Shown here: piece by piece, positions 8,666 to 16,943 of the stretch
How the letters are laid out: each line of letters begins with the position of its first letter
Numbering within the stretch: position 1 is the first letter of the stretch
Translations under genes and position numbers: made by a program
The notes under the pieces: generated by a model
What the model was told of the DNA's origin: nothing
Seen by the model: the letters and a program-made list of their open reading frames with translations, nothing else
Database searches by the model: none
NCBI RefSeq assembly: GCF_900115685.1
Contig: NZ_FOXJ01000008.1
Span: forward strand, 124,001 to 188,000
Direction: 5' to 3'
Origin: Variovorax sp. 770b2
Lineage (GTDB): Bacteria; Pseudomonadota; Gammaproteobacteria; Burkholderiales; Burkholderiaceae_C
Length of the DNA: 64,000 nucleotides

Positions 8666-10012
8666 TCAGTCCGCGCTGGCCTGGATGACCGAGAAAGCGG
8701 CGGCCAGCTCGGTGCGGGCGCCGACGGCGATCCGCTCGAACGCCGGGCGCAGGGCCGCGGTGATCGGGGCGCCGCCTTCTTGCGCGATGGTGGTGGGGTC
8801 CTGGTAGACGCCACCCACGCGGAATTCGAAGTGCAGGTGCGGTCCGGTGGCCCAGCCCGTGGAGCCCACGGCGCCGATCGCCTGGCCTTGGCTCACGCTC
8901 TGGCCGGCCTTGACGTCGATGCGGCTCAAATGCGCATACGCCGTTTGCTGGTTGTTGCGGTGCGTGATGATGATGATGTTGCCGTAGCCGCTCTGCGTGC
9001 CCGCGAAATCGACCGTGCCGTCGCCGACCGTGCGCACCGAGGTGCCGGTGGGTGCTGCGTAGTCGATGCCGTTGTGCTGGCGCCAGCTGTTCAGGATCGG
9101 ATGCATGCGCATCGCGAAACCGCTGGACACGCGCGAGAACTCGACCGGCGTCGCCAGGTAGGCCTTGCGCAGGCTGTCGCCGTTCGGGCGGTAGTAGCTG
9201 CCCTTCTGGCCCGCGCCCGGGGGCTGGAACCAGACGGCCTGGTGGATCTTGCCGTTGTTCTCGAACTCGGCCGAGAGCACGCGGCCGCTGCGCAGCGCCT
9301 GTCCGTCGGCTTCGAAGGTCTCGTAGACCACGGCGAAACGGTCGCCCCTGCGCAGGGCGCGCACGTCGACGTCGCCCGCGAAGATGTCGGCCAGCTGGCT
9401 GGCCACCGCATCGGGAATGCGCGAGTCGTCGGTGGCTGCGAACAGCGAGGTGCGGATGGTGCCGCTTGCCAGGCGGGTGCCCGGCGTCAGCGTGTCGCGC
9501 TCGGTGAGGGCGACGAAGCCGACCGGCGTGCGCTCGATGACGAAGCGCTTGAAGCCGCCGTCGCCATCGGGAATCCAGCGGGCGCTGAGCTTCTTGAGCT
9601 GGTTTTCCTGCGTGGCTTCGGCCGTGATGGTGCGGCCGGCGCGGGCGAACAGCGCATTGCGGGCTTCGCCGCTGCCGCGCACGAAGGCGGTGGCTGCGGG
9701 GTCGGAAATGCCCAGGCGCCTCAGCAGGGCTTCGGCCGTGTCGCTCGAACGGGTGATGTCGGTGCGAAACAGCGTGAAGCTGAAGTTCTCGAGCGAGGCG
9801 GTCTGGTCTGCGAAAGACTGGGGCGCGGTGGCTTCGAGAATCTGATGGACGGGGAGGTCGGACGCATCGGGACCCAGCGAGGCCACCGCGAGGGTGCCGG
9901 CGCTCAGCATGGCCGCGGCGATGAGCGCCGTGATCTGCTTGGGATAGGTCCGGAACGTATAGGCCACGCGAGAAGCAAGGAGCTCCTCGGCGGCAAGAAT
10001 GCCGTTGATCAA
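8666..10012 (-). CDS. M23-family metallopeptidase (cell-wall endopeptidase)
   Basis: 448 residues. The start is taken as TTG 10012, with GGA in GGAATTC upstream; the frame has no ATG further up before a stop. One N-terminal membrane anchor (ITALIAAAMLSAGTLAVASL) leads to a periplasmic protein with a CsgG/OapA-like middle part. The C-terminal LytM domain has zinc ligands in HNGIDYAAPTGT and PHLHFEF. The family cleaves peptide cross-links in peptidoglycan. It is divergent from tyrS and upstream of anmK. Confidence 0.87.
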   Translation of the reverse strand: MINGILAAEELLASRVAYTFRTYPKQITALIAAAMLSAGTLAVASLGPDASDLPVHQILEATAPQSFADQTASLENFSFTLFRTDITRSSDTAEALLRRLGISDPAATAFVRGSGEARNALFARAGRTITAEATQENQLKKLSARWIPDGDGGFKRFVIERTPVGFVALTERDTLTPGTRLASGTIRTSLFAATDDSRIPDAVASQLADIFAGDVDVRALRRGDRFAVVYETFEADGQALRSGRVLSAEFENNGKIHQAVWFQPPGAGQKGSYYRPNGDSLRKAYLATPVEFSRVSSGFAMRMHPILNSWRQHNGIDYAAPTGTSVRTVGDGTVDFAGTQSGYGNIIIITHRNNQQTAYAHLSRIDVKAGQSVSQGQAIGAVGSTGWATGPHLHFEFRVGGVYQDPTTIAQEGGAPITAALRPAFERIAVGARTELAAAFSVIQASAD

Positions 10013-10092
10013 ACTTTGAATTCCAGCTCAGGTTCTGCAAATCCGTGCTGCAAGGCCCAGTACGTTCAGGGCGGCAGGAGACGGTGCGGAAA

Positions 10093-10117
10093 AAGCGCCG
10101 CTTAGAATTCGGCGCTT
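10093..10117. repeat. Inverted repeat in the M23 peptidase / tyrS divergent region
   Basis: The 8-bp arms AAGCGCCG / CGGCGCTT flank a 9-nt AT-rich centre, CTTAGAATT. It sits 55-80 nt upstream of tyrS and about 80 nt upstream of the peptidase. It may be an operator or an RNA hairpin in either 5' leader. The centre contains a TAGAAT that resembles a -10 box. Confidence 0.35.
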
Positions 10118-10171
10118 GAAAAGTCGGGCTGAGTATAGCTTCGGCATCCAAAAAGTCAGCTAAAAAAGCCC

Positions 10172-11404
10172 ATGAACGCCGAATCTGTTACATCCACCAG
10201 CCTCTCAAATAGTGTAGGACGTGCGCTCGAAATATCCCTCCGGGGGGCTGACGAGCTGCTGCCGCAGGACGAGTGGGTGCGCAAACTCCAGCGCTCGGAG
10301 GCGACCGGCACCCCCCTGCGCATCAAGCTCGGGCTCGACCCGACCGCGCCGGACATCCATATCGGACACACGGTGGTGCTCAACAAGATGCGCCAGCTCC
10401 AGGACCTGGGGCACCGGGTGATCTTCCTGATCGGCGACTTCACCAGCACGATCGGCGACCCCTCAGGGCGCAACAACACCCGTCCGCCGCTCACCCGGGA
10501 GCAGATCGAGGCCAACGCCCAGACTTACTACAAGCAGGCCAGCCTGGTGCTGGACCCCGAGAAGACCGAGATTCGCTACAACTCCGAGTGGAGCGACCCG
10601 CTGGGCGCCCGCGGAATGATCCAGCTGGCCGCCAAGTACACGGTCGCCCGGATGATGGAGCGCGACGACTTCAACAAGCGCTTCAAGGCCGGCCAGTCGA
10701 TTTCGGTGCACGAGTTTCTTTACCCGCTGATGCAGGGCTACGACTCGGTGGCGCTCAAGAGCGATCTCGAACTGGGCGGCACCGACCAGAAGTTCAACCT
10801 GCTCGTCGGCCGTCATCTCCAGCAGGAATACGGCCAGGAACCGCAGTGCATACTCACTATGCCGCTGCTGGAAGGGCTCGATGGCGTCGAGAAGATGTCC
10901 AAGAGCAAGAACAACTACATCGGCATCAGCGAGGACGCCAACACCATGTTCGCCAAGGTGCTGTCGATTTCCGACGACCTGATGTGGCGCTGGTACACGC
11001 TCCTGAGCTTCCAGTCGCTGGAGCAGATCGAGGCGCTGAAGGCGGAAATCGCGGGTGGCCGCAATCCGAAGGACGCAAAGGTCGCGCTGGCCAAGGAAAT
11101 CACTGCCCGTTTCCACAGCGCGGCGGCCGCTGAGACCGCGGAGCAGGACTTCATCAACCGCAGCAAGGGCGGCGTGCCGGACGAGATTCCCGAGGTGTCG
11201 CTGAACGGCGCGCCGCTGGGCATCGGCCAATTGCTCAAGCAAGCCAACCTGGCGTCTTCCGCCGGGGACGGCAACCGCCTCATCGACGGCGGCGGCGTGC
11301 GCGTCGATTCGGTCGTGATCAGCGACAAGGGGCTGAAACTGCCAGCGGGCAGCTACGTGGTGCAGGTCGGCAAGCGCAAGTTCGCGCGCGTGACCCTGAG
11401 CTGA
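10172..11404 (+). CDS. tyrS: Tyrosyl-tRNA synthetase
   Basis: 410 residues. It is a class I synthetase with the HIGH motif within PDIHIGHTVVLNK (about residue 63), the KMSKS loop (EKMSKSKNNY) and a C-terminal S4 RNA-binding domain (LIDGGGVRVDS). It charges tRNA-Tyr. The sequence looks like the TyrZ/second bacterial TyrRS subtype. It is divergent from the M23 peptidase and convergent with the OmpA-like lipoprotein gene. Confidence 0.96.
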   Translation: MNAESVTSTSLSNSVGRALEISLRGADELLPQDEWVRKLQRSEATGTPLRIKLGLDPTAPDIHIGHTVVLNKMRQLQDLGHRVIFLIGDFTSTIGDPSGRNNTRPPLTREQIEANAQTYYKQASLVLDPEKTEIRYNSEWSDPLGARGMIQLAAKYTVARMMERDDFNKRFKAGQSISVHEFLYPLMQGYDSVALKSDLELGGTDQKFNLLVGRHLQQEYGQEPQCILTMPLLEGLDGVEKMSKSKNNYIGISEDANTMFAKVLSISDDLMWRWYTLLSFQSLEQIEALKAEIAGGRNPKDAKVALAKEITARFHSAAAAETAEQDFINRSKGGVPDEIPEVSLNGAPLGIGQLLKQANLASSAGDGNRLIDGGGVRVDSVVISDKGLKLPAGSYVVQVGKRKFARVTLS

Positions 11405-11406
11405 TC

Positions 11407-11423
11407 GTCCGCGGTCAGCGGAC
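11407..11423. terminator. Small hairpin between convergent tyrS and the OmpA-like gene
   Basis: The arms GTCCGC / GCGGAC have a GGTCA loop. The hairpin starts 3 nt after the tyrS stop and covers the stop codon of the minus-strand gene. There is no T-tract, so termination strength is doubtful. Confidence 0.35.
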
Positions 11424-12038
11424 TTCGATGGTGACGCGCCGGTTGCGCGGCTCGTCCACCTCGTCGGCGGTCGGCACGGCCAGGTCGCGCTCGCCGCGGC
11501 CGACGGCTTCGACGCGGTTGGCCGGGAACTGCCGCTCGACGAACAACTGAACCACTTCCTGCGCCCGGCGCCGCGACAACTGGTCGTTCGATTCGCCGGT
11601 GCCCTTGGTGTCGGTGTGGCCCGTCACCACGATGTCGCCGCCGCTGCGCGCCAGGGCGGCGGCGAGCGCCTCGGTCATGACCTGCTGCGATGCTGGGGTC
11701 AGCGTGGTGCCGCCGACCTCGAAGAACACCGTGTAGCGCTGCGGCACGGGCGGGCGCATGTCGAACAGCGGCTTGTTTTCCGCCTGGACCCGGGCCGAAT
11801 CGGCCTGATCGACCACCGGCGCTCCGCTGGCGCCCACCGCTGCCGTCGCGCGCTGGTAGGGCTTGGAGAGGACTTCTTCCCCATCCTTGGCACGCACCAC
11901 GACGGCGGACGGCTTACCGTCGGCCTGCGGAAGCAGCACCACCCGCGTGCCCGGTGTCGAGCAGGCGGCAAGCAGAACGGCGATCAGTGCGGTGGCAAGA
12001 AGGAGCGGGCGACGCGACGCGGTCCTCGTCATCATCAT
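11415..12038 (-). CDS. OmpA-family peptidoglycan-associated lipoprotein
   Basis: 207 residues. The lipoprotein signal has lipobox LLAAC (Cys26). The C-terminal OmpA-like domain (about residues 98-205) has the peptidoglycan-binding motif TGHTDTKGTGESNDQLSRRRA. It probably links the outer membrane to peptidoglycan. Its start overlaps the 3' end of the upstream FecR gene by 4 nt, so the two are translationally coupled and probably work together. Confidence 0.87.
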   Translation of the reverse strand: MMMTRTASRRPLLLATALIAVLLAACSTPGTRVVLLPQADGKPSAVVVRAKDGEEVLSKPYQRATAAVGASGAPVVDQADSARVQAENKPLFDMRPPVPQRYTVFFEVGGTTLTPASQQVMTEALAAALARSGGDIVVTGHTDTKGTGESNDQLSRRRAQEVVQLFVERQFPANRVEAVGRGERDLAVPTADEVDEPRNRRVTIEVR

Positions 12039-12535
12039 GGCTGCCCGTCGGTTTGCACGATGAAGTCGGTGCCGCGAATGCCGATGGTGGCCGTTTGCGT
12101 CTCGACCCGCACCGCATCGGGATTGGTCTTGCCGATGAGGCCGGTGATCATGCGCATCGAGCCGCGCAGCAGCGACACCAGGAGCCCGCCGTCGCGCGTG
12201 GTGGCGTCGAAGTGGAATTCCTTCAGGTCCATGCGCGAGGAGGGCCCGACCACCAGGGTGGTGTCGTCACGCAGGACCACGGCGGCCGAAGAATCGGGGC
12301 CGGTCACGATGCGGTCCACCGACCCCAGCGCATCGCCGGCGGCTGCGGGACGCGCGGTGCCGGCGGCGCTGAGCAACTGCACGTTGCCGCGCACCGATTT
12401 CACGAAACCGGCCTGGAGTTCGGCAACGGCTGCAACAGGGGCGACCGGCGCGGCCGGCGGTGTCTGGGCCTGGGTCATCATCGTGGTGCCCAGCAGGGCA
12501 AGGGCACCCAGAACGTTCAAGAGGTTTTTCATCAT
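12035..12535 (-). CDS. FecR-domain periplasmic protein
   Basis: 166 residues. A Sec signal peptide ending near TMMTQAQ precedes a FecR domain (GNVQLLSAAG, GDALGSVDRIVTGPDSSAAVVLRDDTT, then TATIGIRGTDF). Stand-alone FecR-domain proteins of this type bind cell-surface or envelope components; no sigma factor is adjacent, so a FecIR signalling role is unlikely. It overlaps the OmpA-like gene by ATGA and is transcribed away from the CDF transporter gene. Confidence 0.8.
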   Translation of the reverse strand: MMKNLLNVLGALALLGTTMMTQAQTPPAAPVAPVAAVAELQAGFVKSVRGNVQLLSAAGTARPAAAGDALGSVDRIVTGPDSSAAVVLRDDTTLVVGPSSRMDLKEFHFDATTRDGGLLVSLLRGSMRMITGLIGKTNPDAVRVETQTATIGIRGTDFIVQTDGQP

Positions 12536-12605
12536 CGACTTCTCTGCGAAGAATGTTTCGCAATAGTCACAAATATTAGGCCTAAGGCGTTACATATGGA
12601 CACTG

Positions 12606-12621
12606 CGCTGATAATTCAGCG
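12606..12621. promoter_or_regulatory. Palindrome in the fecR-like / CDF divergent region
   Basis: A perfect inverted repeat CGCTGA-TAAT-TCAGCG in an AT-rich 149-nt divergent intergenic region. It contains the -10-like GATAAT, so it could be an operator over a promoter. It lies 64 nt upstream of the CDF gene and 71 nt upstream of the FecR gene. Confidence 0.35.
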
Positions 12622-12684
12622 TCATCTTGCGGCCTTTTGCCGCTTTTTGCGTCGTCTTTTGTCGATTCGCCGACCCGATTGCCC

Positions 12685-13601
12685 ATGACGCTCACTCCCA
12701 AAACATTGCTCCGTGTCTCCGTGGCCGTGGCCCTGGTCACCATCGTGCTCAAGGGGCTGGCGGGCTACATGACCCATTCGATGGGCCTGATCTCCGATGC
12801 GATGGAGTCGTTCGTCAATCTTGCCAGTGCCATGTTCGCCTTGGCAATGGTGACGATCGCCGAGCGGCCGGCCGACGACGACCATCCCTACGGCCACCAC
12901 AAGGCCGAGTACTTCTCCTCCGGCTTCGAAGGCATCCTGATCGTCGGTGCCGCGGTGGCGATCCTGTGGGTGTCGGTGCAGCGGCTGCTGTCGCCCCAAC
13001 CGCTCGAGCAGCTGGGCTGGGGCCTGGCGCTGTCGGTGATCAGTTCGGGCTTCAATGCGGCGCTGGCCGTCGTGCTGTTCCGCGCCGCGCGCACGCACCG
13101 CTCCATCGCGCTGGAGGCCGACGGCCGCCACCTGATGACCGACGTGTGGACTTCGGCCGCGGTCGTGATCGGCATCATCGGCGTGCACTTCAGCGGCTGG
13201 CTCTGGCTCGATCCGCTGCTGGCCATCGGCGTGGCGCTCAACATCGTGCGCGAGGGCGTCAAGCTGGTGTGGCGCTCGTCGCAAGGCCTGATGGACGAAG
13301 CCCTGGACGCCGACACCCTGGCCACCGTGCGCGCCACGCTCGATGCCTTCGCGGCGCGCCAGCCCGAGGGCAGCCGGCTGCGCTTCGACGACATGGTGAC
13401 GCGCGGCGCCGGCCAGCGCCGCTTTGCCGACCTGCACATGCACGTGCCGGGCGAATGGACCCTGCAGCACGCCGCCGCCCTGCGCGACGCGCTCGAACTC
13501 TCCCTGATGGACGCCGTGCCCGGCCTGCGCGTGACCATCCAGCTGCTGCCGCTCACCATGGAAGCGCGCGCGACCCGGATCGTGGAAGAACAGGCACACC
13601 C

Positions 13602-13605
<4 letters not shown>
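12685..13605 (+). CDS. Cation diffusion facilitator (CDF) metal exporter
   Basis: 306 residues starting at ATG 12685 (MTLTPKTLLRVSV). About six transmembrane segments are visible, with transport-site motifs HSMGLISDAMES and EADGRHLMTDVWTS (HxxxD) and a cytoplasmic C-terminal domain carrying DLHMHVPGEW. The family exports Zn, Fe or similar divalent cations by proton exchange. The loop between helices IV and V is not histidine rich. It overlaps dtd by ATGA. Confidence 0.88.
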
Positions 13606-14038
<433 letters not shown>

Positions 14039-14045
<7 letters not shown>

Positions 14046-14647
14046 GGCAGGGGCTCAAGCAACGTTTCCCAGGCGACCTTCGGATGCGCGTAGCGGTCGA
14101 TCGTGACCTCTTCGAGATGCCGCACGTGCCAGCCGCCGGCGAAGAGCCGCTCTACCGCGGCGCGGTCGAAGAAGCGCTTGGGAAAACCGTCGAACAGGTA
14201 GAAGCAGTCTTCATCCCGTCCCGTGGCCGACGAGGGACCGCGGCCTCCATAGTGCAGGTCGTTGACCGAATTGAGGCGGCACAGCAGCACGCCGTCCGGG
14301 CGCAGCACGCGATGAATGCGCCGCACCAGCGCCAGCGTCGCCTCCCACTCGAAATAGTGCAGCGACAGGCTGGCCAGCACCACGCCCACCGTGGCGCCTT
14401 CCGGCAGCGGAAACGCATCGCGAAAATCCTGGCAATGGAACTGCGCGCCAACCGGCACCCGCGCACGGGCACGTTCCACCGCTTCCGGCGAGAGCTCGAT
14501 CGCCACGACCTGCAACCCCGCATCGACCAGCGTGGCGGTGTCGCGGCCCTCGGCACAGCCCAGTTCGAGCACGGGGCCGGCGGCTGCCCGCTCGACGAGC
14601 AATGGCAGCCATCGCTCCAGCCAGCGATCGCCGCCCTCTGCCGTCAT
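14039..14647 (-). CDS. Class I SAM-dependent methyltransferase (TehB-like)
   Basis: 202 residues starting at ATG 14647. The SAM motif I VLELGCAEGRD (about residue 26) is followed by VVAIELSPEAVERAR and the Asp-Phe region CQDFRDAFP. The substrate is not evident; short methyltransferases of this kind are often annotated TehB-like. The start overlaps the ybeY stop (ATGA), so it is the third gene of a phoH-ybeY-methyltransferase operon. Confidence 0.78.
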
Positions 14648-15105
14648 CCCTTGCCGTAGGGATTGCGGATGCCCAGCTCCGCAAGGATCTGAATCTCGTA
14701 GGCCTCCATCTCGTCGGCGTCGGCCTCGCTGGTCTCGTGGTCCCAGCCCTGCGCGTGCAGCGTGCCGTGCACCAGCAGGTGTGCGTAGTGCGTGGCCAGC
14801 GTCTTGCGCTGCTCCTTCGCCTCGCGCGCGACCACCGGCGCGCACAGCACCAGGTCGGCCATGGCTACCGGGCTCTGCGCATAGTCGAAGGTCAGCACGT
14901 TGGTCGCGTAGTCCTTGCCGCGGAACTCGCGGTTCAGGCGCTGGCCCTCGTCGGCATCGACGATGCGCACGGTGATCTCGCCATCGATGTCCAGCGCATG
15001 GCGGATGCAGCGCGTGACACTGTGGCGCGGCAGTGCGGCGCGGTGCCGCTCCACGCCCTTGAAGCGCCCGAACTGCAGCGAAAGGGAAAGTGCCGGCAGT
15101 GCCAT
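14644..15105 (-). CDS. ybeY: Endoribonuclease YbeY
   Basis: 153 residues starting at ATG 15105, 1 nt after the phoH stop. The zinc motif HLLVHGTLHAQGWDHE (H3xH5xH) and the preceding NVLTFDYA are diagnostic. YbeY is a single-strand endoribonuclease acting in 16S rRNA 3' maturation and ribosome quality control. It is coupled to phoH, as in most proteobacteria. Confidence 0.95.
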   Translation of the reverse strand: MALPALSLSLQFGRFKGVERHRAALPRHSVTRCIRHALDIDGEITVRIVDADEGQRLNREFRGKDYATNVLTFDYAQSPVAMADLVLCAPVVAREAKEQRKTLATHYAHLLVHGTLHAQGWDHETSEADADEMEAYEIQILAELGIRNPYGKG

Positions 15106-15106
15106 C

Positions 15107-16048
15107 TCAATGCGCGCCGCTGCGCTTGCGTTGCCCGTCGTAGGCATCGACGATCTTCGCCACCAGCGGATGGCGCACCACGTCGGCACTCGTGAAGTGC
15201 GTGATGGCGATGCCGCTCACGCGCCGGAGCACGCGCTCGGCATCGATCAGCCCGCTCAGCTGCTGCTTGGGCAGGTCGATCTGGCTCACGTCGCCCGTCA
15301 CCACCGCCTTCGCGCCGAAGCCGATGCGCGTGAGGAACATCTTCATCTGCTCGACCGAGGTGTTCTGCGCCTCGTCCAGGATCACGAAGGCGTTGTTCAG
15401 CGTGCGCCCGCGCATGAAGGCCAGCGGCGCGATCTCCAGCGCATTGCGCTCGAACGCCTTCTGCACCTTCTCGTAGCCCATGAGGTCGTAGAGCGCGTCG
15501 TACAGCGGACGCAGGTACGGGTCGACCTTCTGCGTCAGGTCGCCCGGCAGGAAGCCGAGGCGCTCGCCCGCTTCGACCGCTGGTCGCGTGAGCACGATGC
15601 GCTGCACCGCCGCGCGCTCCAGCGCATCGACCGCGCAGGCCACCGCGAGGTAGGTCTTGCCGGTGCCGGCCGGGCCGATGCCGAAGGTGATGTCGTGCTT
15701 GGCGATGTTGTCCAGGTACAGCGCCTGCGTCGGCGTGCGCGCGCGCAGGTCGGCGCGGCGGGTGACGAGCATGGCCGCATCCTCGTCGCTCATCGAGCCG
15801 TCGCCGGCCAGCGTGAGCTGCACCACGGCCGGATCGATCGGGCGCTGCGCAATTTCGTACAGCGCCTGCAGCACGTCCATCGCACGCTGCGCGGTGGCCT
15901 TGGGGCCATCGACCTTGAACTGCTCGTGGCGGTGCGCGATCTTCACGCCCAGTGCTTCCTCGATGCGGCGCAGGTGCGCGTCCAGCGGTCCGCACAGGTG
16001 TCCGAGGCGCGAGTTGTTCGGTGGGGTAAAGGTGTGTCGCAGAATCAC
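15107..16048 (-). CDS. ybeZ: PhoH-like ATPase (YbeZ)
   Basis: 313 residues starting at GTG 16048 (family N-terminus xILRHTFTPPNNSRL). Walker A is GPAGTGKTYLA and Walker B is FVILDEAQN. It is a PhoH-family ATPase and partner of YbeY in RNA metabolism. It heads the ybeZ-ybeY-methyltransferase operon. Confidence 0.93.
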   Translation of the reverse strand: MILRHTFTPPNNSRLGHLCGPLDAHLRRIEEALGVKIAHRHEQFKVDGPKATAQRAMDVLQALYEIAQRPIDPAVVQLTLAGDGSMSDEDAAMLVTRRADLRARTPTQALYLDNIAKHDITFGIGPAGTGKTYLAVACAVDALERAAVQRIVLTRPAVEAGERLGFLPGDLTQKVDPYLRPLYDALYDLMGYEKVQKAFERNALEIAPLAFMRGRTLNNAFVILDEAQNTSVEQMKMFLTRIGFGAKAVVTGDVSQIDLPKQQLSGLIDAERVLRRVSGIAITHFTSADVVRHPLVAKIVDAYDGQRKRSGAH

Positions 16049-16124
16049 GCGGTATCCATTTCCATCTATTTGGCAGCCCTATGCAAGACCAGCCATGCTC
16101 GAAAAAACGCAATCCAAAGCGGGG

Positions 16125-16215
16125 AACACCGCGGAACCGGCTTTGCCGGGCCGCCGGTGTTGCCCCCTTGAGGAGGGAGGCGGCTACACGAAGTGAGCAA
16201 GCAACGGGGGTGGGC
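16125..16215. repeat. Comamonadaceae-type intergenic repeat upstream of ruvA
   Basis: Two nested inverted structures. In the first, AACACCG (16125-16131) pairs with CGGTGTT (16155-16161), with CCGGC / GCCGG inside. In the second, GCCCCCTTG (16162-16170) faces CAACGGGGGTGGGC (16202-16215). The GCCGGGCCGCC block matches, inverted, the element at 401-446. The end of the repeat, GGGGGTGGG, lies just before the ruvA ATG and probably serves as its ribosome binding site. Confidence 0.6.
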
Positions 16216-16217
16216 CA

Positions 16218-16790
16218 ATGATAGGCAAACTCACCGGCATCCTGGCCGAGCGCAATCCACCGCAAGTGGTGGTGGACTGCAACGGCGTCGGTTACGAGGT
16301 CGATGTGCCGATGAGCACGTTCTACAACCTGCCCGCGACCGGAGAGCGCGTTTCGCTGCTCACGCACTTCGTGGTGCGCGAGGACGCGCAGATTCTCTAC
16401 GGTTTCGGCACCGCCGAGGAGCGCGCGGCTTTCCGCCAGCTCATCAAGATCACCGGCGTGGGCCCGCGCACCGCGCTCGGGCTGCTCTCGGGCATGAGCG
16501 TGGGCGAGCTGTCGCAGGCGATCACCACGCAGGAGCTGGGCCGGCTCGTGAAGATCCCGGGCATCGGCAAGAAGACCGCCGAGCGGCTGCTGCTGGAACT
16601 CAAGGGCAAGCTGGGTGCCGACATCGGCCTGCCGGCGCATGCAGCCTCCGATGCACAGGCCGACATCCTGCAGGCGCTGGTCGCGCTGGGCTACAGCGAC
16701 AAGGAAGCCGCGCTCGCGCTCAAGGCGCTGCCCAAGGATGCGACGGTGAGCGACGGGATCAAGCTGGCGCTGAAGGCCCTGGCGAAGTAG
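16218..16790 (+). CDS. ruvA: Holliday junction DNA helicase subunit RuvA
   Basis: 190 residues starting at ATG 16218 (MIGKLTGILAERNPPQVVVD). The tandem helix-hairpin-helix motifs FRQLIKITGVGPRTALGLL and VKIPGIGKKTAERLLLELK bind junction DNA. A C-terminal domain III (about residues 145-190) contacts RuvB. Unlike the usual ruvA-ruvB adjacency, ruvB lies on the same strand about 10.3 kb away at 27051, with minus-strand genes between. The Shine-Dalgarno comes from the repeat element directly upstream. Confidence 0.96.
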   Translation: MIGKLTGILAERNPPQVVVDCNGVGYEVDVPMSTFYNLPATGERVSLLTHFVVREDAQILYGFGTAEERAAFRQLIKITGVGPRTALGLLSGMSVGELSQAITTQELGRLVKIPGIGKKTAERLLLELKGKLGADIGLPAHAASDAQADILQALVALGYSDKEAALALKALPKDATVSDGIKLALKALAK

Positions 16791-16943
16791 CCACGCCATG
16801 CGACCCGCGAAGCGACGCACGAGCCATGGCACCAGCCTGAGCACATCGGCGGCGGTGATCACGCCGCGCTCGCACATCGACAGTGCGGCGGGCATCAGGC
16901 AGGCCCCTGGGCTGTCGCACGCGTGTGCGGCTGCGAAGCGGCG

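Noticed and set aside
10116..10139. TTGAAA and TATAGC as tyrS promoter
   Set aside because: The spacing is only about 12 nt, too short for a sigma-70 promoter.
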